Shown in pieces: positions 1 through 6,105 of a DNA stretch of 7,309 nt (position 1 is its first letter; every line of letters begins with the position of its first letter). The position numbers were made by a program, and so were the translations under genes. The notes beneath the pieces were generated by a model that did not search any database, was not told the DNA's origin, and saw only the letters and a program-made list of their open reading frames with translations. Source of the stretch: Campylobacteraceae bacterium (lineage in GTDB: Bacteria; Campylobacterota; Campylobacteria; Campylobacterales; Campylobacteraceae); NCBI GenBank assembly GCA_031256525.1, contig JAIRQK010000082.1, forward strand, positions 1-7,309, written 5' to 3'.

Positions 1-8
1 AAGGGCAT

Positions 9-389
9 GTGACAGAACACACTGAAAGTATAGAATATTTAAAGAGAGAACTGAATAGTTTATCAGCAGATATTAACGCCTACAACTGGAAGATAGAGAG
101 AAGGTTAGAGGAATATGAAAACAAGATTATTATATTTGAAGAAGATTTGGCAGGGCTTGTTGAAAATACAATACCAAATGCATTGCAGACCAATAAAACA
201 GATAACGAATATGAATGTACAATAAAAACGCTATTAACAGATGATATGAGAGAGCAAAGAGCAAGCATTGTAGAAGAGGTCATCAAAATCATAAAAACAA
301 ATAAATCAAAGCAGAGCAACACATTGCTATATCTATTTGTTTTTGTAAATTTTGGAATAACGCTGTTTTTACTTACAAGGAGTATTTAA
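9..389 (+). CDS. Tail-anchored coiled-coil protein, unknown function
   Basis: This 126-residue protein belongs to no family I recognise. It starts at GTG, 4 nt after an AAGGG ribosome site at the window edge. The start overlaps a TGA (10-12) as GTGA, which suggests the stop of an upstream gene ending K-G-M, mostly outside the window, with translational coupling. There is no N-terminal signal sequence. Residues 1-60 and 75-100 are charged and heptad-like, so probably coiled coil. Residues about 103-123 form one hydrophobic segment ending in T-R-S-I, which predicts a C-terminal membrane anchor with the bulk of the protein in the cytoplasm. The next gene starts 8 nt downstream, so it is the first complete gene of a seven-gene operon. 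A structural or accessory role in an envelope complex is a guess from topology and context only. Confidence 0.75.
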   Translation: MTEHTESIEYLKRELNSLSADINAYNWKIERRLEEYENKIIIFEEDLAGLVENTIPNALQTNKTDNEYECTIKTLLTDDMREQRASIVEEVIKIIKTNKSKQSNTLLYLFVFVNFGITLFLLTRSI

Positions 390-397
390 AGAAAAAA

Positions 398-658
398 ATG
401 CTACTTATGTTTTGTTTTGTATTGGATTGTCATGCCTCATCTGCAAGTGATGAGATAAACAGACAAGAAGAGTTAATACAGGATGAAATATTGATCGCAC
501 AGAATCAGGCAAAAGAGTTAAACAATATTAAAAGAGTTTTAAAATATATAGATTTATCTCAAGCTGAAATCTTGTTTGAGCTTGAAAAATGGATGCAACT
601 ATCATTTATTAGATTTCAAATAGAATCAGAGAGTGGCACAAGTGTTTTCGCCAATTAA
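398..658 (+). CDS. Small exported helical protein, unknown function
   Basis: This is an 86-residue product. Residues 1-13 (M-L-L-M-F-C-F-V-L-D-C-H-A) look like a short signal peptide with a possible signal peptidase I site after C-H-A. V-L-D-C is a poor lipobox. The rest is charged and helical. The start is uncertain: the good ribosome site AAGGAG (377-382) lies 14-15 nt upstream of ATG398, and the in-frame codons just before that ATG read L-K-K-K, exactly the basic N-region that the predicted signal lacks, yet they contain no ordinary start codon. Residues 55-60 read Q-A-E-I-L-F, a motif shared with the other three small exported proteins of this operon. The 3' end overlaps the next gene by 26 bases. 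The gene is probably real because of this operon packing. Its function is unknown. Confidence 0.6.
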   Translation: MLLMFCFVLDCHASSASDEINRQEELIQDEILIAQNQAKELNNIKRVLKYIDLSQAEILFELEKWMQLSFIRFQIESESGTSVFAN

Positions 659-1148
659 AAAAATTAGAAAATATTTTAAAGATAGAGATGGCTTATTTGG
701 ATTAATCTTGTCAGGAACTTTCTTAGTGTTGCTTTTTGGTTTGGTAACTTTAATTTTTGCAAACTATGTTAAGTCTGGAACAATATTTGAACAGATAACA
801 CCACTTGGTTCAGTACTTTTCGTTATACCCATAGTTTTATTTTTTCTATATTATGAAGATAAAATTGAATTTATGCCACATAAAGAGATAGGAGAGATTA
901 AGCTATCTGTAATTATGATATCATTATTTTCGTTTTTATACTACTTTATGCTTGTTTTTCAATTTAAAAACTATTTTACAAGTTTTGAATGTCTTATGTT
1001 TCAAGCTACTGGATTGTTTTTTCTTGTTGGTTTGTGTTTTTACACATGTTCGAAAAAATATATCCAAAGTAGAGAGGTATTGCATATAAAACAAATGGAA
1101 GAAATAGCAAAGAGAAAACTCAATCCTTTTGGAACAGAAACAAAATGA
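633..1148 (+). CDS. Four-helix inner-membrane protein, unknown function
   Basis: This 171-residue protein has four predicted membrane segments, at about residues 20-45, 58-74, 90-111 and 119-139. A basic N-terminus (K-K-I-R-K-Y-F-K) precedes the first helix and a basic, charged C-terminal tail of about 30 residues follows the last. By the positive-inside rule both ends would be cytoplasmic. It starts at GTG within the end of the preceding gene (26-base overlap), with only a weak AGAG upstream. A second GTG at 642 is an alternative start. It overlaps the fic gene by 4 bases (ATGA), so the two are likely translationally coupled. I see no motif that names a family. Its neighbours suggest it could be the membrane platform for the small exported proteins or for a secretion or conjugation apparatus, but that is inference. 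Confidence 0.75.
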   Translation: MAQVFSPIKKIRKYFKDRDGLFGLILSGTFLVLLFGLVTLIFANYVKSGTIFEQITPLGSVLFVIPIVLFFLYYEDKIEFMPHKEIGEIKLSVIMISLFSFLYYFMLVFQFKNYFTSFECLMFQATGLFFLVGLCFYTCSKKYIQSREVLHIKQMEEIAKRKLNPFGTETK

Positions 1149-1852
1149 TAGCAAAAAACAAATATAATATGAGTGTTGAACAGAATATATTCTGGGCGAA
1201 AAGAAACATTGTTGACTATATTTGTAAAAGTGCAAAACTTGAGGGTCTTAATGTAACATATCCTGAAACATATGCAATATACGAAGAAGCACGACTTAAG
1301 GATTTAGATGTTCGCACCGTAAATGTTATCATTAATCTTAAACACGCTTGGCAAGAACTATTTTTCAACATCAATGAAGAGTTAAATATAGACTGTATTA
1401 AAAAAATACACCGTGAAGTAGCCAGAGGCGAAGCATTAGTTTGGGGCAGTTTTCGCACAGGTAAGGTAGGCATAAGTGGTACAGATTATAAACCACCTAT
1501 TCCAGAAGAAAAATCAGTAAAAAATGAACTTGAACAGCTACTGAGAATTGAGAATCATACTGAACGAGCAATATCAGTAATGCTATGGGGTATGAGGTCG
1601 CAACTATTTTGGGATGGCAACAAAAGAACTTCGATGTTAATAGCAAATAAGATAATGATTGAAAATGGTTGTGGAATTATATCAATATTGCCTGAAGACC
1701 TAAAGGAGTTTGGCTCACTTTTATCTGAATACTATACAACAAATCAAGATAAAAAAATCAAACAATTCATTTATGAAAAATGTATTGATGGTCTTGATTT
1801 TCCAAAAGATACAGAAACAGAAAACAAACCAAAAATAAAGGGGCAAAGATGA
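1145..1852 (+). CDS. Fic-domain protein with degenerate catalytic motif
   Basis: This 235-residue Fic-fold protein is of a family that usually transfers AMP or another nucleotide monophosphate to a protein hydroxyl. The core motif is at residues 153-164: Q-L-F-W-D-G-N-K-R-T-S-M, to be compared with H-P-F-x-D/E-G-N-G-R-x-x-R. The phosphate-binding D-G-N-K-R is kept, but Gln153 replaces the catalytic histidine and Met164 replaces the second arginine. Residues 100-120 (W-G-S-F-R-T-G-K-V ... T-D-Y-K-P-P-I-P) match the usual Fic flap region. S29-A-K-L-E33-G34 fits the inhibitory S/T-x-x-x-E-G/N helix, placed N-terminally as in class II Fic proteins. No separate antitoxin gene is visible next to it. 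The start overlaps the upstream stop as ATGA; Met9 is a possible later start without a ribosome site. No export signal is seen. Related H-to-Q proteins may exist, so it may be a regulator or binding protein, not an AMP transferase. Confidence 0.88.
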   Translation: MIAKNKYNMSVEQNIFWAKRNIVDYICKSAKLEGLNVTYPETYAIYEEARLKDLDVRTVNVIINLKHAWQELFFNINEELNIDCIKKIHREVARGEALVWGSFRTGKVGISGTDYKPPIPEEKSVKNELEQLLRIENHTERAISVMLWGMRSQLFWDGNKRTSMLIANKIMIENGCGIISILPEDLKEFGSLLSEYYTTNQDKKIKQFIYEKCIDGLDFPKDTETENKPKIKGQR

Positions 1853-2274
1853 GAAAGATATTAATACTCACAGCAATATTTGTTAGCTTTTCAGTTGCTG
1901 CTGGGTGTCGTGGTAGTGCTAGTGATTATGTAAGGTTGTATAAAAATGACTTTGATACAAGTAACGAGAAGATAGCACAAGTTATTAACCAGATAAACAG
2001 CGAACTTAAAACAATAGTTAAAGAGATAGAAACAAACAATCAAAAAACGCTCACAAACATTAGAAAACTTGAGGTGGAGTATGCAAGACTTGAACAGGAG
2101 ATACTGTTCAATAAATATATATCAAATCAAATCCACTCTTTAGTGTCAGATACAACTTCACAAAGTGCAAACATTGTAAATGCAAACAAAAATATCGAAC
2201 TCTTAAAAAATAGAGTTGAAAAAGATGAATTAGAAGATAAAATATTAAAAGATAAGGTTAAAGAAGATGAATAG
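1849..2274 (+). CDS. Putative exported coiled-coil lipoprotein
   Basis: This is a 141-residue protein. Residues 1-19 are a good signal peptide (basic R-K, then a hydrophobic stretch) ending in A-A-G-C, which fits a loose lipobox with Cys20 as the lipidated residue, although leucine at -3 is missing. The mature part is almost entirely charged and helical, with heptad-like spacing at about residues 38-90 and 105-141, so it is probably a periplasmic coiled coil anchored to a membrane. E84-I-L-F-N is the motif shared with the other small exported proteins of the operon. Residues 45-95 can be laid against residues 43-92 of the last operon protein with similar content. It has a strong ribosome site (AAGGGG, 1838-1843, 5 nt spacing) and overlaps fic as ATGA. 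The family is not recognised. Lysis or entry-exclusion lipoproteins of conjugative systems are comparable in size, but I see no specific evidence for that. Confidence 0.75.
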   Translation: MRKILILTAIFVSFSVAAGCRGSASDYVRLYKNDFDTSNEKIAQVINQINSELKTIVKEIETNNQKTLTNIRKLEVEYARLEQEILFNKYISNQIHSLVSDTTSQSANIVNANKNIELLKNRVEKDELEDKILKDKVKEDE

Positions 2275-2605
2275 AGCTTTATTTATAGTTATCTCATTAA
2301 CATTTGCTATCTACGCTTCGGACTATAGTGAACTTGATGCAACAATGCCTTTTAACGCCTCTTTTGGTTCAAGCTATAAATCTTATATAGATAAACAGAC
2401 AGAAAGCATTAAAGAGAGATGGCAAGGTGTTAGAGATGGAAACATCGAAGATATGAGAAATGCGACAGAAGTAAAGCAAACCTATATCACAAACATACAA
2501 AATCTGCAAAAACAAGCAGATTTATATCAGGCTGAAATTGCGTTTGAGAGTAGTAAGATAAAAGAGTTGTTTTCTGTTTTACAAGAGAAGAGAGGCATAA
2601 AATGA
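2267..2605 (+). CDS. Small periplasmic helical protein, unknown function
   Basis: This 112-residue protein has a clear Sec signal peptide at residues 1-17 (M-N-R-A-L-F-I-V...A-I-Y-A), with likely signal peptidase I cleavage before S18-D-Y. There is no lipobox. Residues 20-37 are a less charged section (M-P-F-N-A-S-F-G-S-S-Y), followed by a helical, coiled-coil-like region from about 40 to 108. L86-Y-Q-A-E-I-A-F-E closely matches L-S-Q-A-E-I-L-F-E in the 398-658 product, which supports common ancestry of these small proteins. It overlaps the upstream gene by 8 bases and the downstream gene by 4 (ATGA). Its ribosome site is weak (AAGAAG), so translation is probably coupled. VirB5/TrbJ-like T4SS pilus-tip proteins are also exported and helical, but they are about twice this length and no diagnostic motif is visible. 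Confidence 0.75.
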   Translation: MNRALFIVISLTFAIYASDYSELDATMPFNASFGSSYKSYIDKQTESIKERWQGVRDGNIEDMRNATEVKQTYITNIQNLQKQADLYQAEIAFESSKIKELFSVLQEKRGIK

Positions 2606-2892
2606 AGAAAGTTATAATCCTATTGGTTGCATTGAGCTGGACTATAAATGCTTGTGAGTGTCAGCCACAAATAGACACAATTCTAAACACAGTATCCAAA
2701 CATATTCAAGACGCATTAAATGAGGAGATACAAGCCCTAAACAATAACCTCATACCAGCTGTAAAAAATGCAACTAAAAACATAAATTCTCAAAATGAGG
2801 TTATGGTAAAAATCATAGAAGCTGAAAAACTAAAAGCTATACAAAACAAAGAGATAATTTTCAACTTACAAAAGATTAATCAGCTAAATTAG
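2602..2892 (+). CDS. Small exported helical protein, last gene of operon
   Basis: This 96-residue protein starts with a signal peptide, M-K-K-V-I-I-L-L-V-A-L-S-W-T-I-N-A. Cys18 directly after I-N-A makes either a loose lipobox (I-N-A-C) or a signal peptidase I site possible. The mature N-terminus is C-E-C-Q, and its two cysteines could form a disulfide or one could carry lipid. The remainder is helical and Asn/Lys/Ile-rich. Residues 84-88 read E-I-I-F-N, almost identical to E-I-L-F-N at the same residue numbers in the 1849-2274 product. It has a good ribosome site (AGAGG, 2591-2595, 6 nt spacing) and overlaps the upstream gene as ATGA. It ends at TAG, with a second TAG directly after, and is followed by a perfect hairpin at 2923-2954, consistent with the operon end. 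Family and function are unknown. Confidence 0.72.
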   Translation: MKKVIILLVALSWTINACECQPQIDTILNTVSKHIQDALNEEIQALNNNLIPAVKNATKNINSQNEVMVKIIEAEKLKAIQNKEIIFNLQKINQLN

Positions 2893-2922
2893 TAGCCAAA
2901 GGTAAAACTTACTAATCATAGT

Positions 2923-2954
2923 ATTTAAATGAGTTTAGAGAAACTCATTTAAAT
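2923..2954 (+). terminator. Perfect 14-bp inverted repeat, possible operon terminator
   Basis: The arms ATTTAAATGAGTTT (2923-2936) and AAACTCATTTAAAT (2941-2954) are exact reverse complements around an AGAG loop. The hairpin starts 31 bases after the last stop of the small-protein operon, which fits a transcription end. The stem is AT-rich and is followed only by TGATTT, not a real T-run, so intrinsic termination would be weak. The outer ATTTAAAT is itself palindromic, so a protein-binding site is an alternative. Confidence 0.5.
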
Positions 2955-3027
2955 TGATTTCTCAAATCATTTGCAACAATGGACATTTTTTGCGTTTATT
3001 AGCAACTTGCTTAGGTAGATAAGTAGT

Positions 3028-3055
3028 TTGACTTATATATTTTTTAAGTTATAAT
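3028..3055 (+). promoter_or_regulatory. Near-consensus sigma70 promoter without a gene
   Basis: TTGACT (3028-3033), 16 nt and TATAAT (3050-3055) form a textbook sigma70 promoter on the + strand, with predicted transcript start near 3062. The only downstream start, ATG3082, opens a 14-codon frame without a ribosome site. A transcript would run antisense through the broken minus-strand gene. It may be a leftover promoter, a small RNA promoter, or chance in AT-rich DNA, although a matching -35 at the right spacing makes chance less likely. Confidence 0.4.
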
Positions 3056-3111
3056 ATCAGTGTAGAACTTAATATAAAACAATGTTAGTTCATAGACTTT
3101 TTCATATTTAC

Positions 3112-3548
3112 TCATTCGTCTTTTAATTTTTGTTTTCCTATGTTTGTCAGCTTCTCTTGCAAATCGTTCATTGTTCTTATGATAAATTCTTTTTCTTTAT
3201 CTGATCATTGAGTATGCCTATAAACTTTAACTTTATATGGCATAAAACAAGGTTCCGCTTCTAGTGTGTCTCTATTGTAATTTTGATACCATCGTGTAGT
3301 ACCAGGCACAATAAAAGTAAATCTAGGAACAATAAAGCCTAATCTGTCTACACTAGAAAAATTTATCGTCACCAACTGTTAATATATTTTAGTGGTGCTT
3401 TTGTATGTTTTAGTTCATTTGGTATATGAGCATTTTTAAGGTGATTACTCAAAGAGCCTATATGCTGTTATTCTCTATAGAAGCACTTGATGTTTGTGGT
3501 GTATAAACAAAACAGTTCAAATTTCTCTAATTTTATTTTTGAAATGCT
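3112..3548 (-). pseudogene. Broken gene with finger-like motif, family not recognised
   Basis: The minus strand carries protein-like sequence in two frames interrupted by stops. From 3548 one frame reads S-I-S-K-I-K-L-E-K-F-E-L-F-C-L-Y and on to C-F-Y-R-E, hits TAA at 3470-3468, and continues Q-H-I-G-S-L-S-N-H-L-K-N-A-H-I-P to a TGA at 3371-3369. A second frame then takes over (V-D-R-L-G-F-I-V-P-R-F-T-F-I-V-P-G-T-T-R), continues W-Y-Q-N-Y-N-R-D-T-L-E-A-E, meets TGA at 3207-3205 after V-Y-R-H-T-Q, and carries on S-D-K-E-K-E-F-I-I-R to a TGA at 3114-3112, probably the original stop. At least one frameshift and two nonsense codons are therefore present. C-F-Y-R ... S-N-H-L-K-N-A-H recalls the second half of a BED or C2H2 zinc finger, but the CxxC is not intact. 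Protein-like pieces reading Y-I-P-R-R-I-N-R-L-L-I-S-L lie further upstream to about 3690. It is possibly a remnant of a DNA-binding or mobile-element gene. Confidence 0.55.
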
Positions 3549-3550
3549 TT

Positions 3551-3643
3551 AAGGATATTAATAAGCGGGGGTTGGCATAAAACATACTATTACAATCCAA
3601 ACGAAAATTATTTTAATAAACAATCCAAAGATATTAATAAGCG
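3551..3643. repeat. Two nested short direct repeats
   Basis: GATATTAATAAGCG occurs at 3554-3567 and 3630-3643; including the preceding bases, 3551-3567 and 3627-3643 match at 16 of 17 positions. ACAATCCAAA occurs at 3592-3601 and 3620-3629. In the right-hand copy the two motifs are adjacent (3620-3643); in the left-hand copies they are separated and in the opposite order. They lie at the upstream edge of the broken minus-strand gene. They could be traces of a rearrangement or insertion, or binding-site repeats. Confidence 0.5.
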
Positions 3644-3890
3644 ATTGATCCTCCTCGGTATATAATCAAAGAAATTGTATTATTTAAAGCTTAAACGTTT
3701 ATATATTATTACAAAATTACTATATCTTATTTTTTCATTTCTGCGAAATTTAAAACAGTTTGGACACATTTTGTTATGTACAATACCTAAACATATTGTC
3801 TATTGATAATAACTTTTAATATTCAAAAAAACATAAGTGCAAAAATATGACAATTAAAAACTTTTTCAAAAAGCACTATGTAAAAAATAG

Positions 3891-3938
3891 TTTTTTTGGG
3901 TAGAATTTCAAATTAAGAATTTATAGAATGGATAAAAA
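3891..3938 (+). promoter_or_regulatory. Probable topA promoter and leader
   Basis: A T-run followed by GGG and TAGAAT (3891-3906) resembles the Campylobacterota sigma70 layout, in which a T-rich stretch upstream of the -10 replaces a conserved -35. Predicted start is about 3913, leaving a leader of about 25 nt. GGATAAA (3930-3936) is a modest ribosome site just before the TTG start. A second TAGAAT at 3924-3929 is too close to the start to be likely. Confidence 0.45.
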
Positions 3939-6011
3939 TTGAAAAATTTAATAATAGTAGAATCTCCAACAAAAGCAAAGACGATTAAAAATTTTTTAGG
4001 TGATGATTATCTGATAATAGCCTCAAAAGGGCATGTAAGAGACTTGCCAGCAAATAGTTTTGGTATAAAAATAGAGGATGATAACTTCATACCAGAGTAT
4101 AAAATCTCAAAAGATCACTCAAATATTATCAAAGAGATAAAAGAGGCTGCAAAAAAAAGCGAAAAGATATATATCGCAACCGATGAAGATAGAGAGGGTG
4201 AAGCTATAGGCTTTCATGTGGCAATGGCAATTGGTCAAAAACCAGAATCTTTACCAAGAATAGTCTTTCACGAAATTACAAAAAACGCTATTTTAAATGC
4301 ACTTGAAAATCCAAGAAAGATAGATCTTGCAAGTGTTGATGCTCAACAAGCAAGAAGATTGCTTGATAGAATTGTTGGTTATAAATTATCACCACTACTT
4401 TCACTTAAAATACAAAAAGGTTTAAGTGCTGGTAGAGTCCAATCTTCATCATTAAAGCTTGTCATAGACAAAGAGAGAGAGATAAGAGCGTTTAAGAGCG
4501 AGGAGTATTGGAGTATTGACGCTTTGTTTAAACCAAGCATAGAGGCTGAACTAATAGAGTTTAAAAACAGTGCTATCGATAAAATGGATATAAAAAATCA
4601 AGAAGAGGCTGAAAAAATTGTAAAGAGCTTGGAGTTTGAAGAGTACAAAGTCGAAGCGATTGATAAAAAAGAGCGAAAAAGTTCCCCACAACCTCCATTT
4701 ATGACTTCAACACTGCAGCAGAGTGCTTCATCTGTTTTGGGCTTTTCTCCTAAAAAAACAATGATGATTGCACAGAGTCTTTATGAAGGTGTTAAGACTC
4801 ATGAGGGAGTAAGCGGGGTTATTACTTATATGAGAACAGACTCTCTTAATGTTGCTCAAGAAGCTATACAAAACTCACGCAATCTTATCGAAAAAGAGTT
4901 TGGCAAAAAATATCTACCTGCAAAACCAAACATCTACGCAACTAAAAACAAAGGTGCACAAGAGGCTCACGAGGCTATACGCCCTACGATTTTGAGTTTC
5001 ACGCCTGAAATTGCTAAAAAATATTTAAGTGCAGATGAGTTAAAACTTTATACATTAATATACAACCGTTTTGTAGCTTCGCAGATGACAAGTGCGATAT
5101 ATGAGTCGCAAAGTATTATTTTTGTATGTAAAAATGGAAAATTCAGAGCAAGTGGAAGAAAACTTATGTTTGATGGCTTTTATAGAATTTTAGGAAATAG
5201 CGATAAAGATAGACTTCTTCCTGAACTTGAAGTTGGAAAAGAGGCAAAATTAAAATCACTAACACCAAATCAACACTTTACAGAACCTCCTTCAAGATAT
5301 TCAGAGGCGAGTTTGATTAAGAAGTTGGAGAGTCTTGGTATTGGTAGACCTTCGACTTATGCCCCGACAATCTCTCTATTGACTTCAAGAAAATATATTA
5401 ATGTTGAAAAAAAGCAGATTGTTCCAACTGATATTGCATTTGTTGTAACTGAACTTTTAGAGACAAATTTTCCAGAGATTGTAGATAGTAGCTTCACTTC
5501 TTCAATGGAAAAAGATCTTGATGAGGTGGCTGAAAATCAAAAGAATTGGCAACAGCTGCTAAAAGAGTTTTATAAGCCATTTAATGAAAAAGTAAATGAT
5601 GGCAAAAAGAGTATTCAAAGTCAAAAAGTTGCTACTCCAACTGGTGAAAAATGTCCAGAGTGTGAAAGTGATTTGCTTCTTAGAAAAGGGCGTTTTGGCG
5701 AATTTGTAGCATGTTCAGGCTTTCCAAGATGTAAATATACAAAAAATATAAAAGCAAGTGTGGAAAAAGAGCCAAAAGAGGTTGTAAAACTTGATGTAAA
5801 ATGTCCAGCATGCGGTGGTAGTATAGTAGAAAGAAGCTCAAGAAGAGGAAAATTTTTTGGTTGTGGAAGCTATCCAAAATGCAAATTTATCTCCACCTAT
5901 GAACCGACAAATGTAAAATGTCCTAAATGCGAATACCTAATGGCAAAAAGAGTTTACAAAGAGAAAGAGATGTACGAATGTATAAAATGTAAGCATAAAG
6001 AAGATGCTTAA
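3939..6011 (+). CDS. topA: DNA topoisomerase I (type IA)
   Basis: This 690-residue enzyme relaxes negative supercoils by cutting and rejoining one DNA strand. The Toprim domain spans about residues 1-115: L-I-I-V-E8-S-P-T-K-A-K and T-D82-E-D84-R-E86-G-E carry the acidic metal-binding residues. K-G-L-S-A-G-R-V-Q-S follows at the start of the DNA-binding lobes. The catalytic tyrosine is Y297 in G-V-I-T-Y-M-R-T-D-S, with Arg299 two residues on. L-G-I-G-R-P-S-T-Y is also conserved. The C-terminus has three Cys4 zinc fingers: C572/C575/C592/C598, C622/C625/C642/C648 and C661/C664/C681/C684. The length is close to that of Campylobacterota enzymes and shorter than E. coli TopA (865), which has extra C-terminal repeats. 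The start is TTG, chosen because the conserved N-terminus begins right there; ATG3928 is out of frame. It is intact and appears to be transcribed from its own promoter. Confidence 0.98.
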   Translation: MKNLIIVESPTKAKTIKNFLGDDYLIIASKGHVRDLPANSFGIKIEDDNFIPEYKISKDHSNIIKEIKEAAKKSEKIYIATDEDREGEAIGFHVAMAIGQKPESLPRIVFHEITKNAILNALENPRKIDLASVDAQQARRLLDRIVGYKLSPLLSLKIQKGLSAGRVQSSSLKLVIDKEREIRAFKSEEYWSIDALFKPSIEAELIEFKNSAIDKMDIKNQEEAEKIVKSLEFEEYKVEAIDKKERKSSPQPPFMTSTLQQSASSVLGFSPKKTMMIAQSLYEGVKTHEGVSGVITYMRTDSLNVAQEAIQNSRNLIEKEFGKKYLPAKPNIYATKNKGAQEAHEAIRPTILSFTPEIAKKYLSADELKLYTLIYNRFVASQMTSAIYESQSIIFVCKNGKFRASGRKLMFDGFYRILGNSDKDRLLPELEVGKEAKLKSLTPNQHFTEPPSRYSEASLIKKLESLGIGRPSTYAPTISLLTSRKYINVEKKQIVPTDIAFVVTELLETNFPEIVDSSFTSSMEKDLDEVAENQKNWQQLLKEFYKPFNEKVNDGKKSIQSQKVATPTGEKCPECESDLLLRKGRFGEFVACSGFPRCKYTKNIKASVEKEPKEVVKLDVKCPACGGSIVERSSRRGKFFGCGSYPKCKFISTYEPTNVKCPKCEYLMAKRVYKEKEMYECIKCKHKEDA

Positions 6012-6105
6012 GAGATAATATTATAAAATATTGTTAATTATTTTTATAAACTAAATTATCTATTTTTAGTACAAGTAGGTAAAATCCAGTCAAAAGGGAT
6101 GTTTT
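6012..6105 (+). promoter_or_regulatory. topA-gltA spacer with gltA start signals
   Basis: This is a 94-base AT-rich spacer. AAGGGA (6094-6099) is a good ribosome site 6 nt before the gltA ATG. Two possible -10 boxes are TATAAA (6045-6050, after a run of T) and TAAAAT (6080-6085); the second would leave a leader of only about 14 nt. No clear terminator for topA is seen, so read-through into gltA is possible. Confidence 0.35.

Larger units (their letters stand above)
2955..3938. other. 984-base region without an intact gene
   Basis: No intact reading frame is seen on either strand. From left to right it holds about 70 bases of AT-rich sequence, a near-consensus promoter (3028-3055), a broken minus-strand gene (3112-3548, with possible further remains to about 3690), two nested direct repeats (3551-3643), roughly 240 bases in which I see nothing specific (3661-3900), and the topA promoter and leader (3891-3938). 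The contrast with the densely packed genes on both sides suggests decay at the border of an inserted element. Confidence 0.7.

Noticed and set aside
936..1235. 99-codon minus-strand open frame
   Set aside because: It lies antisense to the four-helix membrane protein and the fic start, is very rich in Phe, Cys, Lys and Ser as expected from the complement of AT-rich coding DNA, and has no ribosome site or protein-like motifs.
2267..2605. VirB5/TrbJ-type T4SS protein
   Set aside because: Signal peptide and helical content fit, but the protein is far too short and no family motif is visible, so the name was not assigned.
2970..3775. GGACATTTTTTG (2980s) and GGACACATTTTG (3760s) as possible ends of an insertion sequence
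   Set aside because: The two stretches are in the same orientation, not inverted, and match only loosely; with no intact transposase between them they cannot be called IS ends.
3861..3873. CTTTTTCAAAAAG palindrome upstream of topA as a terminator
   Set aside because: The single-base centre cannot form a stable loop, and the arms are only A/T runs in an AT-rich region.
5680..5877. 65-codon minus-strand open frame
   Set aside because: It is antisense to the topA zinc-finger region and a shadow of that coding sequence.
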